Source: Bradyrhizobium sp. BTAi1 (GTDB lineage: Bacteria; Pseudomonadota; Alphaproteobacteria; Rhizobiales; Xanthobacteraceae). From it: DNA of 64,000 nt. Of the stretch, positions 8,084-17,400 are shown in pieces (position 1 is the stretch's first letter; every line of letters begins with the position of its first letter). The notes below the pieces were generated by a model, which was not told the origin of the DNA, searched no databases, and saw only the letters and a list, made by a program, of their open reading frames with translations. A program made the translations under genes and the position numbers. The stretch is taken from the NCBI RefSeq assembly GCF_000015165.1, contig NC_009485.1:1116001-1180000 (forward strand). The letters run 5' to 3'.

Positions 8084-11000
8084 ATGTTGGATACTCCGAA
8101 GTTTGGATCCCCTCGAGCCGCCGAATCCGCTAAAGCTCCGAACGAGATTCGCAGGCTTGCCTGGCATTCGTCAATTCAGCACGAGACTTCAGTGACATCC
8201 GCTCTTCGTACCGCCCGCGGCTCAACGCTGCGCAAGAAAGCATCAGCAAAGCAAGCCGCTCCATTGAAGGCCGCTCCGCGGAAGAAGACAGTCGTTGTGA
8301 CGAAAGCGAGCGCTCCGCTTCGGGCCGGCATTTCTTCCTCATCTCCGCTCGGCATGCTGGCGCTGTATCTCGCGGCGCAATGGCGTGCTTCGGGCCGAGA
8401 CGGAGTTGTGTTCCTTGCGGAAAATGAGAGTCGAGCCGAACGTTTGGGCTCTATCATCCCCGTCATCGAGCCGGCCTGTGATGTGCTCGTCTATCCGCGC
8501 TTGAACACGCTCCCGTTCGATCAGCTTGAGCCGTCACGTGATATTGCAGGCCGACGGAGTTCTGTCCTGAGACGTCTGGCCGGCACAAAGAAGCCGATCC
8601 TGCTGATCACGACGGCGGAAGCCATGATGGAGCTCCTGCCGTTGCCCACAAACTGGTCTCGTATCGGATTCCAACTTCGGACTGGGGCGATCTATTCCGA
8701 AGCCGACCTTGAGGCTCGCTTGAAGGCCCTTGGGTACGATCTGGACGACAGCCCCGATTATCCCGGTGGAGTCTTGTTTCACGGCAACACCTTTGAGATC
8801 TTCCCGGCCGGCGCGCTCGGGCCGTTGAGAATAGAGCACTCCGGAGGACGAATCCGGCGTATCGCAGCGATCAATCCGATGGATCAGGAGGTGATTTCTG
8901 AGACGAACGAGCTCTTCATCGATCCGATGTCCGAGCGTCTGGCGTTCAAGGACAGAGCTCGAAAACGATCCAGCCTGTTCGACTACTGTTCGCGCGCCAA
9001 GTGGATCGCCGACAGCGCGGTGCCTAGGCACGCCGACACTTGGTTGAGCACGATCGAGGATGCGGCCGCCCGTGGCGAGCGTGACCGTGCATATCTGAGT
9101 CGACGCGAATGGGATCAGGCGGCAAAGAAGATCACCCTGTTGGCGCCGACCGTTCCGTTTCGCGCGACGCCGGAGTTCTATAAGGCGTCCTCGCCCCGGA
9201 AGGCCCTCCGTGCGTTCATCGAGGAAGCCCAACGCGGTGACGCACGTGTGGTGTTCGTCGCTGCGGTCGAATCGGATCTGCGTCTCATGGCCCGGATGAG
9301 CGCTGCCAAAGCCGAATGCGTGCCCGATTGGGCGCACGCGACCGCAAGGGGCAGGCGGCAGGCCGCGTTGCTGGCCGGCTTCGATGCGGGCTTTATCGTT
9401 CCTGGAAAGAAGCCGCTCGTGGTCATCACTGCTGCCGACGTGCTCGGCAGCAGGGCCCACCAACCGCAACCGACGAACTGGGCTTGGACGCCTGGCTTCG
9501 AGGCGGGTGACCTCCCCGAGCTCGGATCGGTGGTCGTTCATCTGCAACGCGGACTGGCACGCCTTGGCGGCTTGCGATCCATGGGCAGCGGAGATCTTTC
9601 GGCGCGCGAGATGGTCAGGCTGGTCTTCGCCGGAAACGACGCCGTTCTCGTGCCTCTCGCGGAATTGGCCCTGATCTGGCCGTATGCTGCTGAACTCGGG
9701 AACACCTCCCTGGACAAGGCCGACGGCAGCTCGTGGCGGCCGCGGCGAGCTGCGGCCGAGACAGAGATTCACGTCGTTGCCAAGGAGCTGGCCAAGCAGA
9801 TGAGGCAGCGCCGGCGGCGTCCAGCTCCGAAGCTTGTGCCGCGCCCGGCGGCCTATGAGAAGTTCGTCGCGCGGTTTCCCTATTTCACCACCCCCGATCA
9901 GGCGAAGGCTATTCGCGACGTCCTGGATGATCTTGCATCGGGGCACCCGATGGACCGTATCGTCTGTGGCGACGTCGGTTTCGGTAAAACCGAAGTGGCG
10001 TTGCGCGCGGCGGCAGCCGCTGTGCTGGCCGGAAAGCAGGTCGCTATCGTCGTGCCGACGACGGTGCTCGCACGACAGCATTTCGAAACCTTCCGCAAGC
10101 GCTTTGCGCCTCTCGGCTTCGATGTTGGAAACCTGTCGCGGGTGGCCTCGGCCGCGGACGCGCGCGACGTGAGGGAGCGCCTCAAGAGCGGAGAACTCAG
10201 GATCGTGGTCGGGACCCTCTCGCTGGCATCCAAGGAGGTGAAATTTGCTGACCTTGGCCTGATCATCATTGACGAGGAACAGCATTTCGGCGCTGCCGAG
10301 AAAGCCATGCTGTCGAATCTCAATAAAAACGGCCACAGGCTCTGGATGAGTGCGACGCCGATCCCCCGCACCCTCGCGGCCGGCCTGACGGGTTTGCGGG
10401 ATCTCAGCGTGATCGCAACCCCGCCGGTGCATCGTGTTCCGGTCGCCACCAAGGTGGCGCCGCTGTCGGACATCGCGATCGCCGCTGCCCTGGTTCGCGA
10501 GCACAGACGCAACGGTCAGAGCTTTGTCATTTGTCCGCGGATCCAGGATCTCGATCCTCTCCTGGCCAAGGTTCACGCGCTGGTGCCGGAACTCCGTATC
10601 AATACCATTCACGGCAAGTTGCCGACGGACGAGATCGACGAGAGATTGATGGGGTTCGTCGAGGGCCGCACCGATGTCCTACTTGCCACCAACATCGTGG
10701 AAAGCGGTCTCGACATTCCACGTGCGAACACGATCGTCGTATGCTGGCCGGAAAAATTCGGCTTGGCACAGTTGCATCAGCTCAGGGGACGAGTGGGACG
10801 CGGCGGCATCCGCGCGTTTGCGCATTTCCTGACGGAAGGCGGCTCTGACCGCTCGGAAAAGCGGCTCTCGGTTCTCGAGGAATTGAGCCGTCCGGGAGCT
10901 GGCTTTGCCATCAGCGCTCGCGACCTCGACCTCCGTGGCGGCGGCGACCTGCGCTCCGATCGACAATCGGGCCACATGCAGGTGTTCGGGCCGACTCTTT

Positions 11001-11458
11001 ACGGCCACCTTCTTACACTTGCGCTGGAGGGAGATCGCGACGGAATGTCCGCGCTCTGGATCCCTGAACTGAATTTGCCCATCCCTGAGCTGCTTCCCGC
11101 GAGCTATGTGCAATCGGAGGCCGTCAGGCTCGAGATCTATGCGCGGGCCGCCCGGTGCCGCAGTGATGACGAGCTGGAGGAGCTCGAGGATGAAACGCAG
11201 CGCCGATTTGGAAAGCTGCCGTCCGAGGCCGGCAATTTCTTTGCGGTTGCCAGGCTCAGGGTGAATTGCCGGGAACGAGGGATCATGCGTCTCGATGTCG
11301 GGCCGGATGCGATCGCGGCGACGATGCTCGCAGGGAAGATCAGGAAGTCGTGCTCGCGGCTGCTGCAGCGCGAGGGCGATCGCGTCGTCTATCCCGGGCG
11401 CAGTAGTGAACCTGCTTTACGAAGAGTAGAGCTCTTCTTGGACCTCCTGGACGAATAA
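8084..11458 (+). CDS. Mfd-like transcription-repair coupling factor paralogue
   Basis: 1124 aa from the ATG at 8084, chosen for the strong purine-rich ribosome site; an in-frame GTG at 7979 would add 35 residues. Full Mfd architecture is present. The UvrB-like N-terminal part includes LPFDQLEPSRDIAGRRS. The RNA-polymerase-binding region VVVHLQRGLARLGGL departs from the usual VVHxxHGIGRYxGL. The translocase motor has Walker A GDVGFGKTE (Lys635), IIDEEQHFG, SATPIPRTL, NIVESGLDIPRANT and LHQLRGRVGR. The C-terminal TRCF (D7) domain starts at about IPELLPASYV. Motor motifs look intact, so ATP-driven DNA translocation is likely. The N-terminal damage-recognition part and the polymerase-binding patch are divergent. 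The first 80 residues are basic and Ala/Lys-rich. I infer a second, specialised Mfd rather than the housekeeping copy, which is not in the window. Confidence 0.8.
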   Translation: MLDTPKFGSPRAAESAKAPNEIRRLAWHSSIQHETSVTSALRTARGSTLRKKASAKQAAPLKAAPRKKTVVVTKASAPLRAGISSSSPLGMLALYLAAQWRASGRDGVVFLAENESRAERLGSIIPVIEPACDVLVYPRLNTLPFDQLEPSRDIAGRRSSVLRRLAGTKKPILLITTAEAMMELLPLPTNWSRIGFQLRTGAIYSEADLEARLKALGYDLDDSPDYPGGVLFHGNTFEIFPAGALGPLRIEHSGGRIRRIAAINPMDQEVISETNELFIDPMSERLAFKDRARKRSSLFDYCSRAKWIADSAVPRHADTWLSTIEDAAARGERDRAYLSRREWDQAAKKITLLAPTVPFRATPEFYKASSPRKALRAFIEEAQRGDARVVFVAAVESDLRLMARMSAAKAECVPDWAHATARGRRQAALLAGFDAGFIVPGKKPLVVITAADVLGSRAHQPQPTNWAWTPGFEAGDLPELGSVVVHLQRGLARLGGLRSMGSGDLSAREMVRLVFAGNDAVLVPLAELALIWPYAAELGNTSLDKADGSSWRPRRAAAETEIHVVAKELAKQMRQRRRRPAPKLVPRPAAYEKFVARFPYFTTPDQAKAIRDVLDDLASGHPMDRIVCGDVGFGKTEVALRAAAAAVLAGKQVAIVVPTTVLARQHFETFRKRFAPLGFDVGNLSRVASAADARDVRERLKSGELRIVVGTLSLASKEVKFADLGLIIIDEEQHFGAAEKAMLSNLNKNGHRLWMSATPIPRTLAAGLTGLRDLSVIATPPVHRVPVATKVAPLSDIAIAAALVREHRRNGQSFVICPRIQDLDPLLAKVHALVPELRINTIHGKLPTDEIDERLMGFVEGRTDVLLATNIVESGLDIPRANTIVVCWPEKFGLAQLHQLRGRVGRGGIRAFAHFLTEGGSDRSEKRLSVLEELSRPGAGFAISARDLDLRGGGDLRSDRQSGHMQVFGPTLYGHLLTLALEGDRDGMSALWIPELNLPIPELLPASYVQSEAVRLEIYARAARCRSDDELEELEDETQRRFGKLPSEAGNFFAVARLRVNCRERGIMRLDVGPDAIAATMLAGKIRKSCSRLLQREGDRVVYPGRSSEPALRRVELFLDLLDE

Positions 11459-11468
11459 GACGAATGAA

Positions 11469-11484
11469 GAGCGACAGGTCGCTC
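11469..11484 (+). terminator. short hairpin after the Mfd-like gene
   Basis: A 16-base inverted repeat beginning 10 bp after the stop, giving about 6 bp of stem with a 4-base loop. It is followed by AATTTG but no T tract, so it is at best a weak terminator. Confidence 0.25.
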
Positions 11485-12371
11485 AATTTGAAGCGATTCT
11501 GTGTACCCTCTTCGGGGCAGAGATGAAGGCGATGAAGCGTGCCCCTTGGCCGGGGTGATTGAACATCCTTGTTGTTGCCACAGGGATGATCGTTCGAGCC
11601 TGCCCTGGCACGGCATACTCAGATGCATGTGGCGCGTATCGCCGCAATTCAGAGCGACGCGCGTCACATCTGCGGCGCGTCTGAAACAATATAGAACCAA
11701 AGATATGCAAACTGATAAGTTGTGGTTGCTTAGCAAGGCGATGTCCTGATGTCTTCGGGGCTCGGCGCGTGCTGCCGAGTTGCATGACGGTGCGCGTCTG
11801 CTTTGCGGCGCTTTCAAGGGCGGAAACGATGCCGTCGCTGTTGGCGCGCTTCTTTGGAAAGCGTCGAAGAAGTATCTACGAAGAGAAATCGCTGAATTAC
11901 CAACATGCTCGTCCGGAGTCGTCGTCCGGCCTGGTGCTTGTTAGACGAGTTCTAGCCGTCGTGTCGTCATCCCGGAATGCTCGTGTGTTAGGAGCGCCCA
12001 CGTACCGAGAGCTGGAGCTTGGGATGATCGGGATGTCCGAAGGGGTTGCTGCGCGATCGATAGCGGCGGTGGGGTAACGATCTCGTTGAGCCTTGTGAGC
12101 TCGTTTGTGCTCGCTTTGGGCGTCGTCGGAGTTCAGTCGCATTCAACTGCGAGATCATATCGACACTTCGTCTGTGGATCACGAGTGGTCTTGGTCGACC
12201 TATCAAAGGTCGAAACACGTTCAAACTGTAACGCATCCTGATGTTGTGTCGTCGGCGCAGCGTTACCTTGGAGAGATTAAAAACTTGAGAGGGCGGTATC
12301 CTTTTGACTGTCATTCTCAGCTGCATTACTCGTAGCTCATCGCTATCGCTTGTTAGTAGGAGTAGCCGGGC
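11485..12371. other. 0.9-kb stretch without a convincing gene
   Basis: Open frames of up to about 100 codons occur on both strands, but none has a good ribosome site together with protein-like composition. The stretch is locally AT-richer than its surroundings. The last 150 bp should hold the promoter of the NRPS operon. I saw no tRNA, insertion sequence or repeat here and no Fur/Irr-type palindrome by eye. Confidence 0.4.
12227..12253 (+). promoter_or_regulatory. candidate ECF-type promoter of the NRPS operon
   Basis: TGTAAC at 12227-12232 and CGTC at 12250-12253, separated by 17 bases, fit the general ECF-sigma pattern (AAC at -35, CGT at -10). It lies about 120 bp before the mbtH-like start. 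ECF sigma factors (PvdS, OrbS, RpoI) drive many siderophore operons. The match is short and could be chance. Confidence 0.22.
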
Positions 12372-12602
12372 ATGATGGTCTTCGACAGGGACGATGTCAC
12401 CTTCACCGTCGTCGTGAATCACGAAGAGCAATATTCGATCTGGCCGACATTCAAGGACATTCCGAGCGGATGGAATGCGGTCGGTGTGACCGGCAGCAAG
12501 AAGGAATGTCTGGATCATATCGAGCGGGTCTGGACGGACATGCGACCGTTGTCGCTGCGCAAGTTCATGCAGGAGAGCCCCCAGACGCCGGCTCAATCCT
12601 AG
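12372..12602 (+). CDS. MbtH-like NRPS accessory protein
   Basis: 76 aa with the full family signature: [19 protein letters not shown] and [12 protein letters not shown]. MbtH-like proteins bind NRPS adenylation domains and are often needed for their solubility and activity. TAGGAG lies about 10 bases before the start; a second ATG follows at 12375. It is the first gene of the 40-kb operon, 19 bp before the thioesterase, which fits a partner role for the nine acyl- and amino-acid-activating domains encoded downstream. Confidence 0.95.
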   Translation: MMVFDRDDVTFTVVVNHEEQYSIWPTFKDIPSGWNAVGVTGSKKECLDHIERVWTDMRPLSLRKFMQESPQTPAQS

Positions 12603-12621
12603 ATCCAAGGGGCTGGCACCA

Positions 12622-13350
12622 ATGCGGCTCATCTGTTTGCCTTACGCGGGAGGCAGCGCCATGATCTATGCGCGCTGGAGACGCCTTCTTCCGTCATGGA
12701 TCGAGGTGGTGCCCCTGGAGTTGCCTGGCCGTGGCGCGCGAATGGATGAGCCTCTGCACACGGAAATGGCCGGACTCGCGGATCAGCTTGCAACTGAGTT
12801 GATCGGGACAGCGTGGCGATCGCCTTATGCGTTGTTCGGGCATAGTCTCGGTGGGTTGATTGCCTTCGAGGTCGCGCACGGATTGCTTGCGCGCGGCGCG
12901 CCCAGTCCGCAGATCTTGCTCGTATCTGGAACGGAGGCGCCGGCGATGCGTGACGGGAGCCGTTGGCGGGAACCGCTCGACCATGATGCGCTTCGCGGCG
13001 AGTTGTCGAGATTGAAGGGCACGCCGTCGGAAGCCCTGGAAAGCCCGGAGATCATGCGTCACGCTCTGCCGATTCTGCGGGCCGACTTCCTGATTTGCGG
13101 CAACTACGTCCCGCAACAGCGGAAGCGCTTGCCCTGTCCGATACAGGTTTTCGGCGGTGATCGGGACGAGACGCGCCGGGAGGCGCTCGATGCCTGGCGC
13201 GACGAGACATCGGCGTCGTTCAGGCTCGACGTGCTGGCAGGCGATCATTTCTTCATTCATGCGCGGCAGGCCGAATTGGTGAGCCGCATCGCCGCACTGT
13301 TGGCACGCCAAAGCCGGCGCCAGCCTGCTGCTGTCGGCGCGGAGCCGTAG
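12622..13350 (+). CDS. type II thioesterase for the NRPS line
   Basis: 242 aa, alpha/beta hydrolase of the GrsT/PvdG group. The start MRLICLPYAGGSAMIYARW is characteristic. The nucleophile elbow GHSLGG gives Ser75, FGGDRDE supplies the acid (Asp180 or Asp182) and GDHFFIH the His (209). Such free-standing enzymes clear wrong acyl or aminoacyl groups from carrier domains and so keep the assembly line moving. Length is normal. It lies between the MbtH-like and hydroxylase genes, on the same strand. Confidence 0.93.
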   Translation: MRLICLPYAGGSAMIYARWRRLLPSWIEVVPLELPGRGARMDEPLHTEMAGLADQLATELIGTAWRSPYALFGHSLGGLIAFEVAHGLLARGAPSPQILLVSGTEAPAMRDGSRWREPLDHDALRGELSRLKGTPSEALESPEIMRHALPILRADFLICGNYVPQQRKRLPCPIQVFGGDRDETRREALDAWRDETSASFRLDVLAGDHFFIHARQAELVSRIAALLARQSRRQPAAVGAEP

Positions 13351-13433
13351 CGGGCCGGGGCAGGGAGGCTGGCTGCATTGGCTTCTTGAAGGCAGGGTGA
13401 TGGCGCGGTCGAGGTGGAAAGCAGGGAGGATTC

Positions 13434-14396
13434 ATGTTCGCAATGCAATCTAAAATTGATGGTGAGGCGCTTCCGTTTCTTTTGCGTGCCAGCCGCAAGC
13501 AGCAGTCACTGACGGATGCCGTCAGTGAGCTGCGGGGCATAATCGAGAGGCAGCTCCAGGCCAGCGGCGGGATTCTGTTTCGCGACTTTCATCTCGACGG
13601 CGCCGAAGCATTCAGGAGCTTCGCCGCCAGCTTTGGTCATCCGCTGCTCAGCTATGAATTCGGTTCGACGCCGCGCACGCAAGTGAGCTCTGGCGTCTAC
13701 ACGTCGACAGAATATCCGCCGCATCAAAGCATTCCCCTGCACAATGAGCAGGCCTACACGCGCGATTGGCCGTTGAAGATTTGGTTCTATTGCGAACAGC
13801 CAGCTCAGCAAGGCGGCGAGACGCCGATCGCCGACAGCCGGCTCATCTACCGCGACATGCCTGCCGCAATCCGGAGCCGATTTGCCGAGAAGGGCGTCAT
13901 GTATGTCCGTAACTATGGCAGCGGCCTCGACGTAGACTGGCGAGACGTGTTCGGCACGCAATCGAAGGCCGAAGTCGAGGCGTATTGTGCGGCTCATGCG
14001 ATCGCCTGCGAATGGAAGGACGGCGATGAGCTGCGCACACGCCAGGTTTGCCAGGGCACCGCTGTGCATCCCTTCACGGGGGACAAGGTGTGGTTCAATC
14101 AGGCGCATCTCTTCCATGTCTCCAGTCTTGCACCCGAGGTGCGCGAAAGCCTGCTCGACATTGTGAGCGATCCGCTGGAACTGCCCCGCAACGCCTTCTA
14201 TGGCGATGGCTCGCCGATCGAGGATGAGACGCTCGCTGCTGTCCGCGATGTGCTCGATCGCCACAAGATCATCTTCCCCTGGCAGGCGGGCGACGTCGTG
14301 ATGCTCGACAACATGCTGACGGCGCATGCCCGCGAGCCGTTCAAGGGGCCGCGCCGGGTCATCGTCGCGATGGCACAAGCCTACGGGCTGCAGTGA
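13434..14396 (+). CDS. TauD/SyrP-like Fe(II)/2-oxoglutarate dioxygenase, probable aspartyl beta-hydroxylase
   Basis: 320 aa. The metal triad is visible as H103-x-E105 in PLHNEQAYTRDW plus the distal H298 in TAHAREPFKG, with Arg307/308 placed to bind 2-oxoglutarate. The acidic triad member is Glu, as in SyrP. SyrP-type enzymes hydroxylate the beta carbon of Asp tethered to an NRPS carrier domain. The next gene has an Asp-specific module, so formation of beta-hydroxyaspartate, a bidentate iron ligand, is the natural role. GGGAGGA precedes the start. It is free-standing, not fused to the NRPS. I did not find an additional condensation-like interface domain beside the Asp module, so which hydroxylase subtype it is stays open. 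Confidence 0.88.
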   Translation: MFAMQSKIDGEALPFLLRASRKQQSLTDAVSELRGIIERQLQASGGILFRDFHLDGAEAFRSFAASFGHPLLSYEFGSTPRTQVSSGVYTSTEYPPHQSIPLHNEQAYTRDWPLKIWFYCEQPAQQGGETPIADSRLIYRDMPAAIRSRFAEKGVMYVRNYGSGLDVDWRDVFGTQSKAEVEAYCAAHAIACEWKDGDELRTRQVCQGTAVHPFTGDKVWFNQAHLFHVSSLAPEVRESLLDIVSDPLELPRNAFYGDGSPIEDETLAAVRDVLDRHKIIFPWQAGDVVMLDNMLTAHAREPFKGPRRVIVAMAQAYGLQ

Positions 14397-14451
14397 TCCC
14401 AGCCGTCCAGACCACTGATCGAATGCCACGCCGTTAGCGGATATCTGCAAC

Positions 14452-17400
14452 ATGTTCCCAGAAACTCTCGTCGAACGACTGCGTGAGCACGCTACGCTGC
14501 GAGCCGACCGTCTGGCGTTGCGCTTCATCGAAGGCGAGACTGTCGTTGGAGAGTTGACGTTCGCTGATCTCGACCGGCGTGTGCGTGCCCTGGCCGCACG
14601 GCTGCAGGATTTCGGTGGCGCCGGAGAACGCGCCGTCATTCTGCTGCCGAGCGGTCTCGACTACGCCGTGGCCTTTTATGCGTGCCTCTACGCCGGCGTG
14701 ATTGCCGTGCCTGCCTATCCGCCGGAAAGCGGCAAGGAGCGCCATACGGCTCGCCTCGATGGCATCCTGCGCGACGCGGCGCCTCGCTTCATCCTCACCG
14801 CGGCGGGCCTGCGCGACAAGATCCCTGCCTCGTTCGGCCGCCTCGTCCCTCATGTTCTCGCCGTCGATGCCATCCCGGTGGAAGGTGCGGCGTCCTGGCA
14901 CGAGACCGGGCCGCGAGGCGATGCGATCGCATTCCTTCAATATACGTCAGGATCGACGTCGCAACCGAAAGGCGTTTGCGTCACACACCGGAACCTCGTC
15001 GCCAACGAGGTCGCGATCGAGGCCGCGACGGGGGTGACGGCGGACGACGTCTTCGTCAGCTGGCTGCCGCTCTACCATGACATGGGTCTGATGGGCGGAT
15101 TGCTGAGTCCGCTCTTCACGGGCTACTCGGCAGTGTTGATGTCGCCGCGCAACTTCCTGGAGCAGCCGCGCCGCTGGCTCGATGCGATTGATCGGCATGG
15201 CGGCACGGTCAGTGGCGGACCGGACTTTGCTTTTGCACTCTGCGCGGACCGGATCTCCGACGAAGCGATTTCGCGCCTTGATCTCAGCCGCTGGCGCTTT
15301 GCATTCTCCGGCTCGGAATTCGTGCGGCGTGCGACGCTCGAACGGTTCGCTGAGCGCTTCCGTCCCACAGGATTCGATCAGCGCGCGCTGACGCCGTGCT
15401 ATGGACTCGCGGAGGCGACCCTGTTGGTCACAGCAGGCGAGCGTGCAAGCAGGGCTGTGTGCCACACACTCGAGCCGAACGCGCTTGCTCAGGGGCGTGT
15501 CGCCGATGCCGATGAGGGCTCCGCACTGATGGCGTGTGGCGTCGCAGCCGAACATCACGTCGTGCGGATCATGCGGCCGGATGGCTCGGGTGAGGCCGAT
15601 GCGGACGAGATCGGCGAGATCTGGGTCGCTGGCCCGAGCGTGGCCAACGGCTATTGGAACAACGCACAGGCGACGCAACAGACATTTGTAAACAGAGACG
15701 GCTCGCGCTGGCTGCGCACAGGCGACCTCGGCTTTCTCCGCGATGGCGCGCTGGTCGTGACGGGGCGGCTCAAGGATCTGCTGATCGTTCGTGGTCAGAA
15801 CATCTATCCGTTCGACCTCGAACAGGCCGTCGAGACCGAGGTGTCCCAGGTTCGGAAGGGCCGCGTCGCGGCCTTCCCGGTCGAGATTGACGGTGCGGAA
15901 GGCATCGGCATCGCCGCGGAGTTCAGCAGAGCCGTGCTGCGGCGGACGCCGTCTGACGCCTTGATCAAGGCCGTCGGCGATGCGGTCATGCGGCAGACCC
16001 AGGAATATCCCGCGGTTGTCGTGCTGCTCAATCCGCAGGGCATGCCGCTGACCACCAGCGGCAAGCTGCAGCGTTCCGCCTGTCGCGCGGGTTGGATGCA
16101 GGGGACGCTCGACAGTTTCGCGGTGTTCGCACGGGGACAACAGGCCGCCGAGCGGCCGGCGCCGAATCCGCTCACAGAAACCGAGCGCAGTCTTGCACTG
16201 ATCTGGCAGGATGTGCTTCGCCTTGCGAAAGTCAGCCGCGAGGAAGACTTCTTCGTGCTTGGCGGCAACTCGATTACCGCTGTGCAAATTGCCGGACGGG
16301 TGCGTGAGCGCCTGCATGTCGATCTTGATCTGCGCAGCTTTTTTGATGCGCCCACGCTCGGTGCTCTGGCCGCCTCGATCGATGCCGCGGACCGTGTGGC
16401 TGACGCCGTGCCGCCGCTGCGCACCGCGGCGCCGGACGCGCGCGTGCTGCTGTCGCCTGCACAGGAGCGGCTCTGGTTCCTTTGGAGCATGGACCCTGCC
16501 AGCACGGCCTACACCATCGCCTGTACGGTCAGGTTCGAAGGCGCACTCGATCAGGCTCGACTGGTGCGCGCTCTGAACGACATCGTCGCGCGCCACGAAC
16601 CGCTTCGCACCACCTTTGCGTCCCACGATGGCCGAGCGGCGCAAGTGATTCATGACGTCCAGGAGGTGCTCGTCGCCGTCGAGGATCTTCGGCGTTGCTC
16701 GGCGGCAGATCGTGCGATGCGGGCCGCAGCGCGAATCCAGGGTGAGCTGGCGAGGCCGTTCGATCTCGCCAATGGGCCGCTGCTGCGCGCCGTTCTGGTG
16801 CAATTGGCCGACGATCGGCACGAACTGCTGCTCTCGGCGCATCACATCGTGGCCGATGGTCTGTCACTCAATGTGCTGCTGAACGAACTTTCGAGCATCT
16901 ATGGCTCGCATGGGCAGCAATCTCCAGCGTCACTGCCGCCGCTCGTCGTCCAGTATGCCGACTACGCGGCATGGCAACGGGCTTGGCTGACGAGTCCAGA
17001 GGCCGATCGGCAGATCGCCTATTGGCGCGGGCGGCTCGGCGAGACGCAGGAACCGCTGGCGCTCCCGTTCGACCGGCAGCGTCCGCCGGTTCAGAGTTAT
17101 CGTGGTGATACCATTCACCTCGAAATCGGGTCGGACCTGGCGCGGAAGCTGCGTCGGCGTGCCGGTGAGCAAAGCGTCAGCATGTTCATGCTGCTGCTTG
17201 CCGCCTATCAGCTGCTGTTGTTCCGCTACTCGGGCCAGTCCGTTCTGCGGGTCGGCGTGCCGGTCGCCGGCCGCCGGCAGACCGAACTTGACGCCCTGAT
17301 CGGCTGCTTCGTCAACACGCTCGTGCTGTGCGCCGACGTGGCTGACGATATGAGCTTCGGCGATCTGCTGAACCAGGCGAAGGCCGAAGTCATTGCGGCG

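Noticed and set aside
11501..12335. Short plus-strand frames of about 75-100 codons before the operon
   Set aside because: No ribosome sites, family motifs or conserved-looking composition; better treated as non-coding.
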